From Azospirillum brasilense (GTDB lineage Bacteria; Pseudomonadota; Alphaproteobacteria; Azospirillales; Azospirillaceae), in the NCBI RefSeq assembly GCF_001315015.1, contig NZ_CP012915.1, positions 806,001 through 870,000 on the forward strand: a stretch of DNA of 64,000 nucleotides, in the 5' to 3' direction. The first letter of the stretch is position 1. Every line of letters starts with the position of its first letter. Made by a program: the position numbers and the translations under genes. Shown one piece after another: positions 1 through 8,370 of the stretch. Below the pieces are notes generated by a model. The model searched no databases, had not been told where the DNA came from, and worked only from the letters and a program-made list of their open reading frames with translations.

Positions 1-1854
1 GAACTGGCGCAGCGGGTGGCCGAAAACCAGAGGATCGCGCTGGAGGCCGAGCGGCTCGCCAAGCTGGGCGAGGCGGTGATCGTCAGCGGCGACGAGGCGA
101 CGCGCGGCGACGCGCTGACCAGCCTGGACGCCCACGCCGCGCGGATGTCGGCCAACGCCGCGCCGGAGATCGCGCAGACCGTCGTCAAGGCGGTCGCGGC
201 GAGCCGGGAGGCCGCGGCCATCGGTGCCAAGGTCGAGGCGCTGGACAAGAAGTTCGGTTTCAACATCAGCCGCGCGGAAAGCCTGTCGGGCGACATCGCC
301 CGCGGCCTGTCGGCGGCGATGCGCGCGACCACGCAGCCGGCGGATGAGCAGGCGCTCGCCACGCTCTTCTCGACGATCCGCGACGCCAAGTTCCTGCTGA
401 CCCGCCTGCCGTCCCAGCTCTACCCGCCGGCCGTCGGCAACGACCTGCGCCAGTTCCGCGAGCACATGGCCAAGGCCATGGAGCTGCGCCGGCATCTGCC
501 ATCCGCCGACGAGTTCGAGAGTGTCGCCGACGACATCGCGTCCTTCGCCGCACTCGACGAGGCCTTCACGCAGCGCACCGAAACGTTGCGCCTGACCACC
601 GACGCCCACGCCCACAACCAGGAGGTCCGGACGCTGGTCGACGGGCTGGTACAGGGGATGAACGCCGCCTCGGACGCGGTGACCGCGCGCAGTCAGGAGG
701 GAGCGGCGGCGCTGACCGCGGTGCTCGACCGGCTGACGCTGATCGCGCTGGGTGCCTTCGTGCTGATCGGGCTGATCGGTGGCCTGAACATGCTGCTGGG
801 GTACCGTTTCATCATGCAGCCGGTGCGCGACGCCAGCCGGGCGCTCCAGGCGCTGACCCGCGGCGAGGGCGCGGTGCCCCTGCGCCCCTCGCCCCTGCGC
901 GAGATCGCCGACATCCACGGCGCGGTCGAGGCGTTCCGCGAGGCGCTGGACGCCCGCCAGCGGGCGGAGGAGACGCGCCGCGACCAGGAGCGCCGCGCCG
1001 AGGAGGAACGCCGCGCCCTGATGGCGAAACTGGCGGACGGGCTGGAGCGCACCGTCCAGGCGGTGGCCGGCTCCCTGTCCGTGGCGGCGGAGGAGGTCAC
1101 CGGCTCCGCCCGCGCGGTGGCCGGCATGGCGTCGGACACCGCGCAGCGCACCCGCGCCGCCGCGGACGCCGCCGGCACGGCGACCAGCAACGTCGGCGCC
1201 GTGGCCTCGGCCAGCGAGCAGCTCTCCGCCTCCATCGACGGGATCGGGCGGCAGATCGCCCAGTCGCGCAGCGTGGCGGAGGACGCCGTCGCCGAATCCC
1301 GGCGCGCCGATGGCCTGACCAAGGGCCTGTCGGATTCCGCCCAGAAGATCGGCGAGGTGGTCGCCATCATCACCGCCATCGCCCAGCAGACCAACCTGCT
1401 GGCGCTCAACGCCAGCATCGAGGCGGCGCGGGCCGGCGACGCCGGCAAGGGCTTTGCCGTCGTCGCCACCGAGGTGAAGGCGCTCGCCTCCCAGACCGCC
1501 TCCTCGACGGAGGAGATCGCCACGCTGGTCCATGGCATCCAGCAATCGACCATGGGGGTGGTGGACGCCATCGCCCGCATCGGCTCCACCATTGGCGTCA
1601 TCGGCGAGAGCGTGAGCGGCATCGCCGCGGCGGTCGAGCAGCAGCGCCAGGCCACCTCGGAGATCACCCACAACGTGCGCATCGTGGAGTGCATGAACAC
1701 CGACGTGTCGTCCAACATCGGCGACGTCAGCCGGGTGGCGGTGGACACCGGGCGCTCCGCCGACGCCATGATGGGGGCGGCCGACCGCCTGTCGGAGCTG
1801 GCCGGCACCCTGAACGGCGCGGTGGACGATTTCCTGCGGCAGGTGCGGGCGTAA
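1..1854 (+). CDS. Methyl-accepting chemotaxis protein (5' end cut by window)
   Basis: Transmembrane chemoreceptor that passes ligand binding to CheA/CheW. The reading frame is open to base 1, so the N-terminus and first membrane segment lie outside the window. Visible in order: the end of a helical periplasmic sensor region with several Ala/Glu-rich helices, a second membrane segment at about 735-810 ([15 protein letters not shown]), a HAMP region, a charged coiled coil (about 960-1030), and a signalling domain. The last contains the highly conserved hairpin tip [20 protein letters not shown] around 1400-1460. The ligand cannot be predicted. No che genes are adjacent, so it is an orphan receptor here. 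Confidence 0.93.
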   Translation, partial: ELAQRVAENQRIALEAERLAKLGEAVIVSGDEATRGDALTSLDAHAARMSANAAPEIAQTVVKAVAASREAAAIGAKVEALDKKFGFNISRAESLSGDIARGLSAAMRATTQPADEQALATLFSTIRDAKFLLTRLPSQLYPPAVGNDLRQFREHMAKAMELRRHLPSADEFESVADDIASFAALDEAFTQRTETLRLTTDAHAHNQEVRTLVDGLVQGMNAASDAVTARSQEGAAALTAVLDRLTLIALGAFVLIGLIGGLNMLLGYRFIMQPVRDASRALQALTRGEGAVPLRPSPLREIADIHGAVEAFREALDARQRAEETRRDQERRAEEERRALMAKLADGLERTVQAVAGSLSVAAEEVTGSARAVAGMASDTAQRTRAAADAAGTATSNVGAVASASEQLSASIDGIGRQIAQSRSVAEDAVAESRRADGLTKGLSDSAQKIGEVVAIITAIAQQTNLLALNASIEAARAGDAGKGFAVVATEVKALASQTASSTEEIATLVHGIQQSTMGVVDAIARIGSTIGVIGESVSGIAAAVEQQRQATSEITHNVRIVECMNTDVSSNIGDVSRVAVDTGRSADAMMGAADRLSELAGTLNGAVDDFLRQVRA

Positions 1855-1939
1855 GCGCCGGTTCCCTGTTTTGTCCGTGTGCGCGGGGCGGGTGGCGTGC
1901 TAACAGGCGGAACGAGACCACGCCTGCCCCTCCGGACCC

Positions 1940-2929
1940 ATGGAACTTCCCCCCTCGCTCCGCCACGCGGTGGACCGCGCGCTCGACGGCATCGCCCTGT
2001 CCGACCTGAAGCGCGCGGCGGACCGCCTCTCCCAACGCTACCGGGCGGAGGTGCGGGACGGGCGTTTCCACCTGTCGGACGATCTGGCGGCGCGGGCCTA
2101 TCTCGCCACCCGCCTGCCGGCCACCTTCGCCGCCGTCCGCTCCAGCATGGAGGCGGTGGCCGAGGCGCTTCCCGACTTCGCGCCGGTCACCGCCCTGGAC
2201 GTCGGGGCCGGGCCGGGAACAGCGCTTTGGGCGGCATCCGACTGCTGGGCCAGCCTGGACGATGCCCTGCTGATCGAGGGCAGCCCTGCCATCCGCGCGG
2301 TCGGCGAGACGCTGTCGCAAGCGGCGCCGGCGGCGCGAATCGCATGGCGGGCCGGCGACGCCACGGGTGACCTGCCTGGACTGGAACCGCGCGATCTGGT
2401 GACGCTGGCCTATGTGCTGGACGAACTGGCGGAGCCGGCGCGCGACCGGCTGGTCGACCGGTTGTGGTCGCTCACCGCCGGGACGCTGCTGATCGTGGAG
2501 CCCGGCACGCCGGCCGGCTGGGCGCGGATCATCCGGGCGCGGGAGCGGCTGGTCGCCGCCGGTGCCCATTTGGTGGCGCCCTGCGTGCATAGCGCTGCCT
2601 GTCCGCTGGCGGCACCGGACTGGTGCCATTTCTCCCGCCGGGTCGCCCGTTCCCGCCTGCATCGCATGGCCAAGGGGGCGGAGGTGCCATGGGAAGACGA
2701 GAAGTTCGTCTACATCGCCGCCTCCCGCCAGCCCGGTACCCGCCCCGAGGCCCGCATCATCGCACCGCCCTGGAGCGCCGGAAACGGACGCATCGGCTTC
2801 AAGCTCTGCGGCCGGGACGGCACCCGGACGGAGCGGATTCTCGGCAAGCGCGACGGCGCCGCCTTCAAGGCCGCGCGCCGGCTGGACTGGGGCGACGGCC
2901 TGTCCGCCCCGGACCAGCCGGAGTCCTAG
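1940..2929 (+). CDS. Rsm22-family small-subunit ribosome assembly protein (methyltransferase fold)
   Basis: 329 aa. The family (bacterial relatives of mitochondrial Rsm22/METTL17) has a class I SAM methyltransferase fold and acts in small ribosomal subunit assembly. Motif I is visible as LDVGAGPGTA (residues 86-95), followed by an acidic strand LLIEGSP and the segment VTLAYVLDEL. After the methyltransferase core come cysteines C215, C221, C229 (in DWCHF) and C290. Their spacing matches the four-cysteine metal or [4Fe-4S] site known in this family. The ATG at 1940 is the first in frame after the upstream gene. The gene converges with topoisomerase IB, with stop codons three bases apart. Substrate methylation is not proven for the family. 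Confidence 0.85.
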   Translation: MELPPSLRHAVDRALDGIALSDLKRAADRLSQRYRAEVRDGRFHLSDDLAARAYLATRLPATFAAVRSSMEAVAEALPDFAPVTALDVGAGPGTALWAASDCWASLDDALLIEGSPAIRAVGETLSQAAPAARIAWRAGDATGDLPGLEPRDLVTLAYVLDELAEPARDRLVDRLWSLTAGTLLIVEPGTPAGWARIIRARERLVAAGAHLVAPCVHSAACPLAAPDWCHFSRRVARSRLHRMAKGAEVPWEDEKFVYIAASRQPGTRPEARIIAPPWSAGNGRIGFKLCGRDGTRTERILGKRDGAAFKAARRLDWGDGLSAPDQPES

Positions 2930-2932
2930 ACC

Positions 2933-4051
2933 CTACGCCACGCGCCGCCGCCGGCTCTCGCTGGCGCGGGACCGGCGTTCGCGCTCCAGCCGGCCGCGCA
3001 GGAAGGCCAGCACGGCGGCCTCCTCGGCCTCCAGTTCGGGAAGCTCCTCGCGCAGTTCGGTCTCGACCTCACGGGTCAGGGAGTCCAGCAGGTTGCCCTC
3101 CAGATAGGCGTCCAGAATCTCGGGATGGACGTAGCTCTTGCGGCAGACGCTGGCGGTGTTGCCGAGGCGGGCGGCCACCTGCTCGATGGCGTGGGTGACG
3201 TTGCGCTTGGCCTTGGCGGCGCTGTCGAAACTCTCGAACTCACGCAGCGCCATGGCGGCCAGAACGGTGCCGGCCCAGGTGCGGAAGTCCTTGGCGGTAA
3301 AGTCCTGGCCCGTGGCGGCGCGCAGATACTCGTTCACGTCGCCGGAACTCACCGCGTGGCGCTGCCCGTCGCGGTCGACATACTGGAACAACTCGTCCCC
3401 CGGCACGTCGCGGCAGGCGCGGACGACGCGGGCGAGGCGGCGGTCCTTCAGCGCGACGTTCCATTCCTTTCCGGATTTGCCCTTGAAGGTGAAACGGATT
3501 TCGGTCCCCTCGATGTCGGCGTGGTCGTCGCGCAGGGTGGTCAGGCCGTAGCTGCTGTTCTCCCGCGCGTAGCTTTCGTTGCCGACGCGGATCAGCGTGG
3601 TCTCCAGCAGCCGCACCACGGCGGCCAGCACCTTCTCGCGCGGCAGGCCACGGCGGGCGAGGTCGCCGTCCACCTGACGGCGGATGGCCGGCAGGGCGCG
3701 GCAGAAGTCGAGCATCCGCCCGAACTTCGTGCCCTCGCGCATCTCGGTCCAGCGCGGGTGGTAGCGGTACTGCTTGCGCCCGCGCGTGTCACGCCCCGTG
3801 GCCTGGAGATGGCCGTCCGGGTCCGGGCAGATCCAGACACCGCGGTAGGCCGGGGGAATCGCTAGCTTGCGGATGCGCTCCAGCGTGTCCTCCTCGGTCA
3901 CCCGCGTGCCGTCGGGCCAGCGGTAGGAGAAGCCCTTGCCGGCGCGGCGCCGCCGGATGCCCGGCTCGTCGTCGCAGACGTAGCTCAGGCCGGCGCAGGC
4001 CGCGGCCTCCTCCGCGTCGGTGCGGGGATCGATGACCGTCACTCCGTCCAT
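2933..4051 (-). CDS. DNA topoisomerase IB (poxvirus/bacterial type)
   Basis: 372 aa. Relaxes supercoils by nicking one strand through a 3'-phosphotyrosine. The N-terminal DNA-binding region contains LAIPPAYRGVWICPDPDGHL and the RYHPRW segment. The catalytic core shows IRVGNESYARENSSYGLTTL, TFKGKSGKEW, DFTAKDFRTWAGT and the nucleophile tyrosine in CRKSYVHPEI. The C-terminus is acidic and then arginine-rich. The frame stays open far upstream on this strand, but homology begins at MDGVTVIDPR, so the ATG at 4051 is chosen. It is divergent from the small gene at 4197. No partner gene is seen. Such enzymes are common in soil proteobacteria, and the role alongside gyrase and Topo IV is unclear. Confidence 0.92.
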   Translation of the reverse strand: MDGVTVIDPRTDAEEAAACAGLSYVCDDEPGIRRRRAGKGFSYRWPDGTRVTEEDTLERIRKLAIPPAYRGVWICPDPDGHLQATGRDTRGRKQYRYHPRWTEMREGTKFGRMLDFCRALPAIRRQVDGDLARRGLPREKVLAAVVRLLETTLIRVGNESYARENSSYGLTTLRDDHADIEGTEIRFTFKGKSGKEWNVALKDRRLARVVRACRDVPGDELFQYVDRDGQRHAVSSGDVNEYLRAATGQDFTAKDFRTWAGTVLAAMALREFESFDSAAKAKRNVTHAIEQVAARLGNTASVCRKSYVHPEILDAYLEGNLLDSLTREVETELREELPELEAEEAAVLAFLRGRLERERRSRASESRRRRVA

Positions 4052-4196
4052 GCTGGAATCCCCATCGGTTGCCAGCCCTTCGGCTGCCAGCGGGAAACAT
4101 CCGTGCCGGCTTTTGGTTGCATGGTTGCGGCGCGCACGCCGTTCGGCGACCATGGCCCCGGCCAAGCGACCCGCCGGCACCGAAGGGAAGAGGACG

Positions 4197-4508
4197 ATGG
4201 ACGAGATCAAGCTGACCGCCGCCCTGCCGAATCTGGACATCCAGATCCTGCACCGGGACGACCCGGAGCGTGGGTCCGAGACGATCGCCGTGCAGATCAC
4301 CGCCACGCCCTCCTTCGACGCGCTGCGCGGGATGATGGGACCGGCGCTGCTGGCCTCGGCCAACCCGCTGCTCAACCCGGCCCTCGCCAATGCCAACCCG
4401 ATGCTGGCCCTGTGGATGGCACCGATGCGGCTGTGGAGCGACGCGGTGCGGCAGGCCTGGGCGCCCTGGCTGCGCCTGACGCCATCGCCGGACGCTCGGA
4501 AGCCGTGA
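4197..4508 (+). CDS. Hypothetical protein, 103 aa
   Basis: Not recognised. The ATG at 4197 follows a good ribosome binding site (GAAGGGAAGAGG) and begins MDEIKLTAALPNLD. An N-terminal beta-like section of about 40 residues contains the charged stretch HRDDPERGSETI. An Ala/Asn/Pro/Leu-rich helical half follows with repeated short motifs (LASANPLLNPALANANPMLAL) and tryptophans (LWMAPMRLWSD, QAWAPWLR). That pattern loosely recalls phasin-like amphipathic helices, but this is only an impression. It lies 74 bp before the glucosidase gene on the same strand and may share its transcript. Confidence 0.7.
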   Translation: MDEIKLTAALPNLDIQILHRDDPERGSETIAVQITATPSFDALRGMMGPALLASANPLLNPALANANPMLALWMAPMRLWSDAVRQAWAPWLRLTPSPDARKP

Positions 4509-4582
4509 CCAAAACCGGCTCGGTAACCGATCGTTAGGGCTATGGGGGGACCCTTTCCACAAGTCTGTTGTGGAGGGTCCTT

Positions 4583-6208
4583 ATGTCCCAGGCGTCTTCG
4601 TGGCTGCGCGGTTCCGCGCTGTACCAGATCTATCCCCTCAGCTTTCTTGATGGAAACGGCGACGGCTGGGGTGATCTGGACGGCGTGCTGGACGGCCTCG
4701 GCCATGTGGCGTCGCTCGGCGTGCAGGGGGTGTGGATCAGCCCCTTCTACCCGTCGCCGCAGAAGGACTTCGGCTACGACATCACCGACCACCGGGCGGT
4801 CGACCCGCGCATGGGCCGGCTGGAGACGGTGGACCGCATCATCGAGGCGGCGCACGGCCACGGGCTGAAGGTGATCCTTGATCTGGTCTGCGGCCACACG
4901 TCGGACGCGCACCCCTGGTTCGGCGCCAGCCGCCGGTCGCGCGACGGAGAGTTCGCCGACTGGTACGTCTGGGCCGACCCGCGCCCTGATGGGACGCCGC
5001 CCAACAACTGGCTGTCGGTGTTCGGCGGTCCAGCCTGGACGTGGGAGCCGCGGCGGCGCCAGTATTATCTGCACCATTTCCTGTCCAGCCAGCCCGCCCT
5101 GAACCTGCACGACGAGGCGGTGCTCCAGGCGCTCGACGACACGGCGGCCTTCTGGCTGGAGCGTGGGGTGGACGGCTTCCGCATCGACGCGGTGGACTTC
5201 TTCGCCCACGACCCGCAACTGCGCTCCAACCCCGCGGCGGCCTGGGGCGGGGCGGAGCCGCCGGCCAAGCTGTTCGCCCTGCAACAGCATCTCTACGACA
5301 TGATGCACCCGGCCATTCACACCGTGCTGGCCCGGCTGCGCGTCGTCGTGGATCGCTATCCCGACCGGGTGCTGCTGGGCGAGTTGTCGAGCCAGCCGGG
5401 CGCGGCGCGGCGCATCGCCGCCTATTGCGGGCCGCAGGGACTGCACGCCGCCTACACCCTGTCGCTGGCCAAGCAGCCCTTCACCGCGCAGAACTTCGCC
5501 GGGGCGCTGACCGGCACGCCGCAGCCGGAGGCGATCTGCTGGAGCTTCTCCAACCACGACGTCGAGCGCGCCGCCAGCCGCTGGCTGCCCCCCGGCGCCG
5601 ATCCGGAGCGCTTCAACGCTCTGCTCGCCACCCTGTTCGCCACGCTTCCCGGCACCGTCTGCCTCTATCAGGGGGAGGAACTGGCGCTGCCGAACGCAGT
5701 GCTGGAGCCGGAGGATCTGCGCGACCCCTTCGGCATCGCCTATTGGCCCGACTTCCAGGGACGCGACGGCAGCCGCACGCCGATGCCCTGGCGGTCCGGC
5801 GTCGCCAATGCCGGTTTCTCAAGCGCGGTCGAGACCTGGCTGCCGGTGGCCGAAATTCACCACACCCTGGCGGTCGACGTGCAGGAACGGCGCCCCGGTA
5901 GCCCGCTCGACGTTTGGCGGAACGCCCTGCGGCTGCGCGGCCGCCATCCGGCGCTGACTCAGGGCAGCGTGGCGGCGGTGGAGGAGGCCGGCAGCGTGCT
6001 CGCCTTCGAGCGGACGGCCGAGGGCGAAAGCCTGTTGGCCGTCTTCAACCTGTCCGACCAGCCGGCGGAATACGCGCTGAAGCGCAAGCCGCTGATGGTT
6101 GCCCTCGACCTGCCGCGCCCGCCGGGAGCGTCGGTTCCCGAGATCAGCGCCGATGGGCGGACGCTGGTCCTGCCGCCTCTCGCCGCCTTCCTGGGGCGAC
6201 GTGGTTGA
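4583..6208 (+). CDS. GH13 alpha-glucosidase / oligo-1,6-glucosidase-like
   Basis: 541 aa cytoplasmic glycoside hydrolase expected to release glucose from alpha-linked oligosaccharides. A GH13 barrel starts at LYQIYPLSFLDGNGDGWGD. Catalytic elements: nucleophile D202 in GVDGFRIDAVDF, acid/base E267 in LLGELSS, and H325-D326 in SFSNHDVER. Region I reads DLVCGHTSD (100-108), where most relatives have Asn before the His, so one subsite residue differs. The C-terminal beta domain holds SVLAFERTAEGES. The start is the ATG at 4583 preceded by TGGAGGG; an earlier in-frame GTG at 4568 overlaps that site and is rejected. There is no signal peptide and no sugar transporter nearby. Exact substrate specificity is uncertain. 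Confidence 0.88.
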   Translation: MSQASSWLRGSALYQIYPLSFLDGNGDGWGDLDGVLDGLGHVASLGVQGVWISPFYPSPQKDFGYDITDHRAVDPRMGRLETVDRIIEAAHGHGLKVILDLVCGHTSDAHPWFGASRRSRDGEFADWYVWADPRPDGTPPNNWLSVFGGPAWTWEPRRRQYYLHHFLSSQPALNLHDEAVLQALDDTAAFWLERGVDGFRIDAVDFFAHDPQLRSNPAAAWGGAEPPAKLFALQQHLYDMMHPAIHTVLARLRVVVDRYPDRVLLGELSSQPGAARRIAAYCGPQGLHAAYTLSLAKQPFTAQNFAGALTGTPQPEAICWSFSNHDVERAASRWLPPGADPERFNALLATLFATLPGTVCLYQGEELALPNAVLEPEDLRDPFGIAYWPDFQGRDGSRTPMPWRSGVANAGFSSAVETWLPVAEIHHTLAVDVQERRPGSPLDVWRNALRLRGRHPALTQGSVAAVEEAGSVLAFERTAEGESLLAVFNLSDQPAEYALKRKPLMVALDLPRPPGASVPEISADGRTLVLPPLAAFLGRRG

Positions 6209-6375
6209 GGCGCACACCTAATCCGTAGGGTCAGGGTAGACCTGTCATGCGCTTTTGTGCGATGAATCGGAACGAAAACGCTGCTTTGTTACAGTTGTGA
6301 AAATTCCCTCGCAACAAGTGGTCCGACGGGCCGCTTGAAACGAAAAGGGAAGGCGGAGTCCACGGGAGAAGAATC

Positions 6376-7482
6376 GTGAAAAGACGTGCGTTTCTGAAGT
6401 CGGCGGGTGCGGGCGCCGCGGCCGCGGGTGCGGGGCTGGCGGTCACCGGCGTGGCCGCGCCGGCCATTGCGCAGTCGCAGCCGGAAATCCAGTGGCGCCT
6501 GGCGTCGAGCTTCCCGAAGAGCACCGACATCCTGTTCGGCGCATCGGAGCTGATCGCCCGCCGCGTCGCCGAGAGCACGGACGGCAAGTTCCAGATCCGC
6601 GCCTTCCCGGGCGGTGAACTGGTGCCCGGCCTCCAGGTGCTCGACGCCGTGCAGAACGGTTCGGTCCAGTGCGGCCACACCTGCGGCTACTACTATGTCG
6701 GCAAGGACCCGACCTTCGCCTTCGACACGGCCATTCCGTTCGGCCCGAACGCGCGTCAGACCACTGCCTGGTTCCAGGCCGGGGGTCTGGAACTGATGCG
6801 CGCCTTCATGAAGAACTACAATGTCATTCAGTTTCCGGCGGGCAACACCGGCGCCCAGATGGGCGGCTGGTACCGCAAGGAAATCAAGACCGTCGAGGAC
6901 TTCCAGGGGCTGAAGATCCGCATCGCCGGCATCACTGGTCAGATCATGTCGAAGATGGGCGCCACCCCGACCCAGATCGCCGGCGCGGATGTCTATCCGG
7001 CGCTGGAAAAGGGCACCATCGACGCGACCGAATTCGTCGGCCCCTACGACGACGAGCGTCTGGGCTTCCATCAGGTCGCCAAGTATTACTACTACCCGGG
7101 CTGGTGGGAAGGCGGGCCGAACGTCTCGCTCTACGTCAACCTGCAGGAATGGGAGAAGCTCCCCAAGGCGTACCAGTCGATCCTGACGGCAGCCTGCGCC
7201 GAGGCGAACACCTACATGATCGCCCGCTACGATGCGGAGAACGCAAAGGCCCTGAAGCGCCTGATCGCCAAGGGCACCTTGCTGCGCGGCTACCCGCGCG
7301 AACTGATGGAGCAGGCGCACAAGATCGCCTTCGAGTATTATGACGAGTTGGCGAAGACCAACCCGAATTTCAAGACGATCTACGAGAGTTGGAAGCCGTT
7401 CCTGGACGAGACCCAGCTCTGGTTCCGCGTCGCCGAGCTGCCCTACGACAACTTCATGGCGACGAACAGCTCCAAGAAGTAA
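6376..7482 (+). CDS. TRAP transporter substrate-binding protein (DctP/TakP-like), Tat-exported
   Basis: 368 aa periplasmic solute-binding protein of a tripartite ATP-independent transporter. The N-terminus MKRRAFLKSAG is a twin-arginine export motif, followed by an Ala/Gly-rich hydrophobic stretch ending APAIAQS. The mature part shows family features: WRLASSFPKSTD, FPGGELVPGLQVLDAVQNG, the conserved LKIRIAG segment, DATEFVGPYDDERLGF and the aromatic KYYYYPGWWEG. These resemble the 2-oxoacid-binding TakP group. No membrane subunits (DctQ/DctM) lie in the window, so it is orphaned here. A strong terminator follows it directly. The ligand (2-oxoacid or other organic acid) is an inference. Confidence 0.88.
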   Translation: MKRRAFLKSAGAGAAAAGAGLAVTGVAAPAIAQSQPEIQWRLASSFPKSTDILFGASELIARRVAESTDGKFQIRAFPGGELVPGLQVLDAVQNGSVQCGHTCGYYYVGKDPTFAFDTAIPFGPNARQTTAWFQAGGLELMRAFMKNYNVIQFPAGNTGAQMGGWYRKEIKTVEDFQGLKIRIAGITGQIMSKMGATPTQIAGADVYPALEKGTIDATEFVGPYDDERLGFHQVAKYYYYPGWWEGGPNVSLYVNLQEWEKLPKAYQSILTAACAEANTYMIARYDAENAKALKRLIAKGTLLRGYPRELMEQAHKIAFEYYDELAKTNPNFKTIYESWKPFLDETQLWFRVAELPYDNFMATNSSKK

Positions 7483-7502
7483 AATCGTTTTTCTGAAAAC
7501 AG

Positions 7503-7538
7503 GCCCCCAGCCGCGCCGCGGCTGGGGGCTTTTCTTTT
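7503..7538 (+). terminator. Rho-independent terminator after the TRAP binding protein
   Basis: A perfect GC-rich inverted repeat, GCCCCCAGCCGCG at 7503-7515 and CGCGGCTGGGGGC at 7517-7529, is followed by TTTTCTTTT (7530-7538). It sits 20 bp after the stop of the + strand gene and just before the stop of the convergent GST gene. Confidence 0.9.
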
Positions 7539-7543
7539 GTTCG

Positions 7544-8164
7544 TCAGCCGACATCCTTCTGCGGCATCAGTTCCATCTGGCGTTTGGCACCGGGCCGGGT
7601 CAGCATGCGGCCATGCCACGCCTGGACGTTGGGGTAGGTGGCGATGTCGATGTTCGACTCCTCCACGAGGTCGATCCACGGGAAGGCGAAAATGTCGGCG
7701 ATGGTGACCCGCTCACCCTCGATGAAGGTCCGCCCCGCCAGATGGCGGTCGAACTGGGCGAGCCCGCTGGCCGCTGCCGCGTCGATCCAGGGCAGGGCGT
7801 TGGCGTCGCCGTTGAACTTGCGCACCGCGCGGGCGCGCTGGACGGGCAGCAGCACGTCGGCCAGCCAGGACAGCCACTCCGCCAGCTTGACCTTCTCACG
7901 CTCGTCCCGCCCACCGAATTGGCCAGTCTTTTCCGCCAGATAAGTCAGGATGACGCCCGATTCGGAGATGCTGAGGTCCCCATGGACCAGGGTCGGTACC
8001 CGGCCGAAGCGATTGATGGCGAGATAATCCGCCGACTTCTGCTGGCCGCCGCGCAGGTCGACATGGCGGTAGGCGAAGGGTACCCCGGCCATCGACAGGA
8101 ACAGGACGACGCGGGTGGCGGGCTGCGAGTTGACATTGCCGTAGACGGTGAATTCGGCGGACAC
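7544..8164 (-). CDS. Glutathione S-transferase family protein
   Basis: 206 aa. Two-domain GST fold: a thioredoxin-like N-terminus (FTVYGNVNSQPATRVVLFL, with NRFGRVPTLVHGDLSISES carrying the cis-Pro and the glutathione-contacting ES), then an all-helical C-terminal domain with GERVTIADIFAFPW. The GTG at 8164 is preferred because GGAGGG lies about 10 bases upstream. The in-frame ATG at 8182 has no comparable site and would add six residues. It converges on the TRAP binding protein and is divergent from the YejA-like gene. Substrate unknown; it may conjugate electrophiles or act as a peroxidase or thiol transferase. Confidence 0.87.
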   Translation of the reverse strand: MSAEFTVYGNVNSQPATRVVLFLSMAGVPFAYRHVDLRGGQQKSADYLAINRFGRVPTLVHGDLSISESGVILTYLAEKTGQFGGRDEREKVKLAEWLSWLADVLLPVQRARAVRKFNGDANALPWIDAAAASGLAQFDRHLAGRTFIEGERVTIADIFAFPWIDLVEESNIDIATYPNVQAWHGRMLTRPGAKRQMELMPQKDVG

Positions 8165-8370
8165 GGTCGAAGAACCCTCCATGCTGATCGCGCTTGGCCG
8201 CGCGGATTGCCGAAAACCATGACCGCAAGCCCGACGGGACGCCAGAGCAAATCGCGGGGCGCGATGCCGCGGGGTGGGGAAGGGGGTTTCGCACCGCCTC
8301 ATCCCTCCCACATGTTATCAGAGCGGAACCGGGGCCGAGCGCCCCGGAGCGAACGATGGGAGGATGGGGC

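Noticed and set aside
4052..5557. Open minus-strand frame upstream of topoisomerase IB, opposite the GH13 gene
   Set aside because: It is an in-frame extension lacking stops because of high GC. Topoisomerase similarity starts only at 4051, and the plus strand encodes a clear glucosidase.
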